64,000 nt of DNA. It comes from Carnobacterium inhibens subsp. inhibens DSM 13024 (lineage in GTDB: Bacteria > Bacillota > Bacilli > Lactobacillales > Carnobacteriaceae). Location: the NCBI RefSeq assembly GCF_000746825.1, contig NZ_JQIV01000006.1, positions 1,542,784 through 1,606,783 of the forward strand, in the 5' to 3' direction. Below the pieces are notes generated by a model. The model saw only the letters and a list, made by a program, of their open reading frames with translations, searched no databases and had not been told where the DNA came from. Numbering within the stretch: the stretch's first letter is position 1; the number at the start of each line of letters is the position of its first letter. A program made the translations under genes and the position numbers. Of the stretch, positions 63,416 to 64,000 are shown piece by piece.

Positions 63416-64000
63416 ATGATGTTAAAAGATAAAAATGAATTAAAACTATCACTGTTAGACTTCGTCCATATCTATAAGGGTTCAAACCCTATTGAAAGCC
63501 TCGCTAATACTACAGAAGTTGTAAAACTTGCAGATAAACTTGGTTTTTATAGATATTGGTTCACTGAACATCATAATACAACGAATCAAATCAGCACTTC
63601 ACCCCGGAAGAATTGATCTTGGTATAGGAAGAGCTTCAGGAACAGACACTCTAACTGCAAGAGCTTTACAAGTTTCGTCGGAAGATTTCTCCTTGAAATT
63701 AGATAGTTTACTATCCTTCTTTTCACGCAATTTTCCTGAGGACCATCCTTACCGTCATATCAAAGTACCTGGTGATTTTCCATTAATTTCTGATTTTTAT
63801 ATGTTGGGTTCAAGCCAAGGTGGACTACAGTACGCAATTGAAAAAGGACTTGGATTTGTTTTTGCAGCACACTTATCGCCAGAATTAGCCGTTCCAGTTC
63901 TTCGTTCATATCATGAAAAAATTCGAACCGTCTAAATACATGAAAGAACCAAAAGGAATTTTATCGATACCGGTTATTACAGCAGAATCAGAGGAAGAAG
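63416..64000 (+). pseudogene. Luciferase-like (LLM) flavin monooxygenase, broken; runs off the window
   Basis: The first 58 or so codons read as a normal LLM N-terminus (LSLLDFVHIYKGSNPIESL, then FYRYWFTEHHN). The frame then jumps at about 63593-63604, and a second frame gives GRIDLGIGRASGTDTLTARA and onward. About 50 residues are missing between the parts. A later frame change in an A-run near 63922 leads to FEPSKYMKEPKGILSIPVIT at the window end. At least two lesions, so not functional. Confidence 0.85.

Overview
The window is chromosomal DNA of a low-GC Gram-positive bacterium. The gene families point to Lactobacillales, most like Carnobacteriaceae or Enterococcaceae: a PurL/PurQ/PurS purine complex, CopYAZB copper operon, CstR persulfide operon, scr and sus sucrose systems, an FLP-like Crp/Fnr protein, and strong AGGAGG ribosome sites with some GTG and TTG starts. 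No rRNA, tRNA or CRISPR array was recognised.

Layout. 1-11.7 kb: the purine pathway on the minus strand as two transcription units, purEK and then purC-S-Q-L-F-M-N-H-D. purD runs off the left edge. 11.8-16.1 kb: a cytoplasmic flavinylation cluster, with an old yellow enzyme fused to an FMN_bind domain, a DUF454 membrane protein, a double FMN_bind-PAS protein, and a divergent ApbE flavin transferase. 16.2-18.6 kb: an NfeD-like protein and a flotillin. 18.8-20.7 kb: a choloylglycine-hydrolase-family enzyme, a broken NmrA-like gene and its MarR regulator. 20.9-24.1 kb: a six-gene reactive-sulfur operon (yidD-trxA-rhodanese-CoA disulfide reductase-rhodanese-cstR) whose promoter carries two matching candidate CstR operators.

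24.5-34 kb is an accessory zone of small hypothetical, secreted and membrane proteins: two related Xre regulator modules, a secreted acidic protein broken by an amber codon, a short tyrosine recombinase, three copies of a 62-nt repeat, an AraC/BtrH/GyrI trio and a MITE-like remnant. 34-39.5 kb is a Crp/Fnr regulon: a P1B ATPase with a CPG motif, an HMA metallochaperone, a membrane protein plus Lgt, the Crp/Fnr gene itself, and Dps. Six TTGA-N6-TCA(A/T) sites lie upstream of these units, and five fit a position 41.5 bp upstream of a plausible start. A defective IS30-family element follows at 39.8-40.95 kb, then metabolic genes (DUF1349, PHP phosphatase, phosphoglycerate-mutase-like).

43.8-49.4 kb is copY-copA-copZ-copB with two cop boxes. 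49.6-61.2 kb holds two sucrose or fructo-oligosaccharide systems: scrR-scrA-scrB (PTS) on the plus strand, and susR-susT1-susT2-susX-susH plus scrK (ABC transport) on the minus strand. Both carry the GAAACGTTTC operator core. 61.4-64 kb holds two redox-type regulator/oxidoreductase pairs (HxlR with an F420-oxidoreductase-like enzyme; MarR with a decayed luciferase-like monooxygenase), with clear palindromic operators.

Most start sites were moved to the codon that follows a good ribosome binding site. All functions are inferred from sequence alone; no database search was run.
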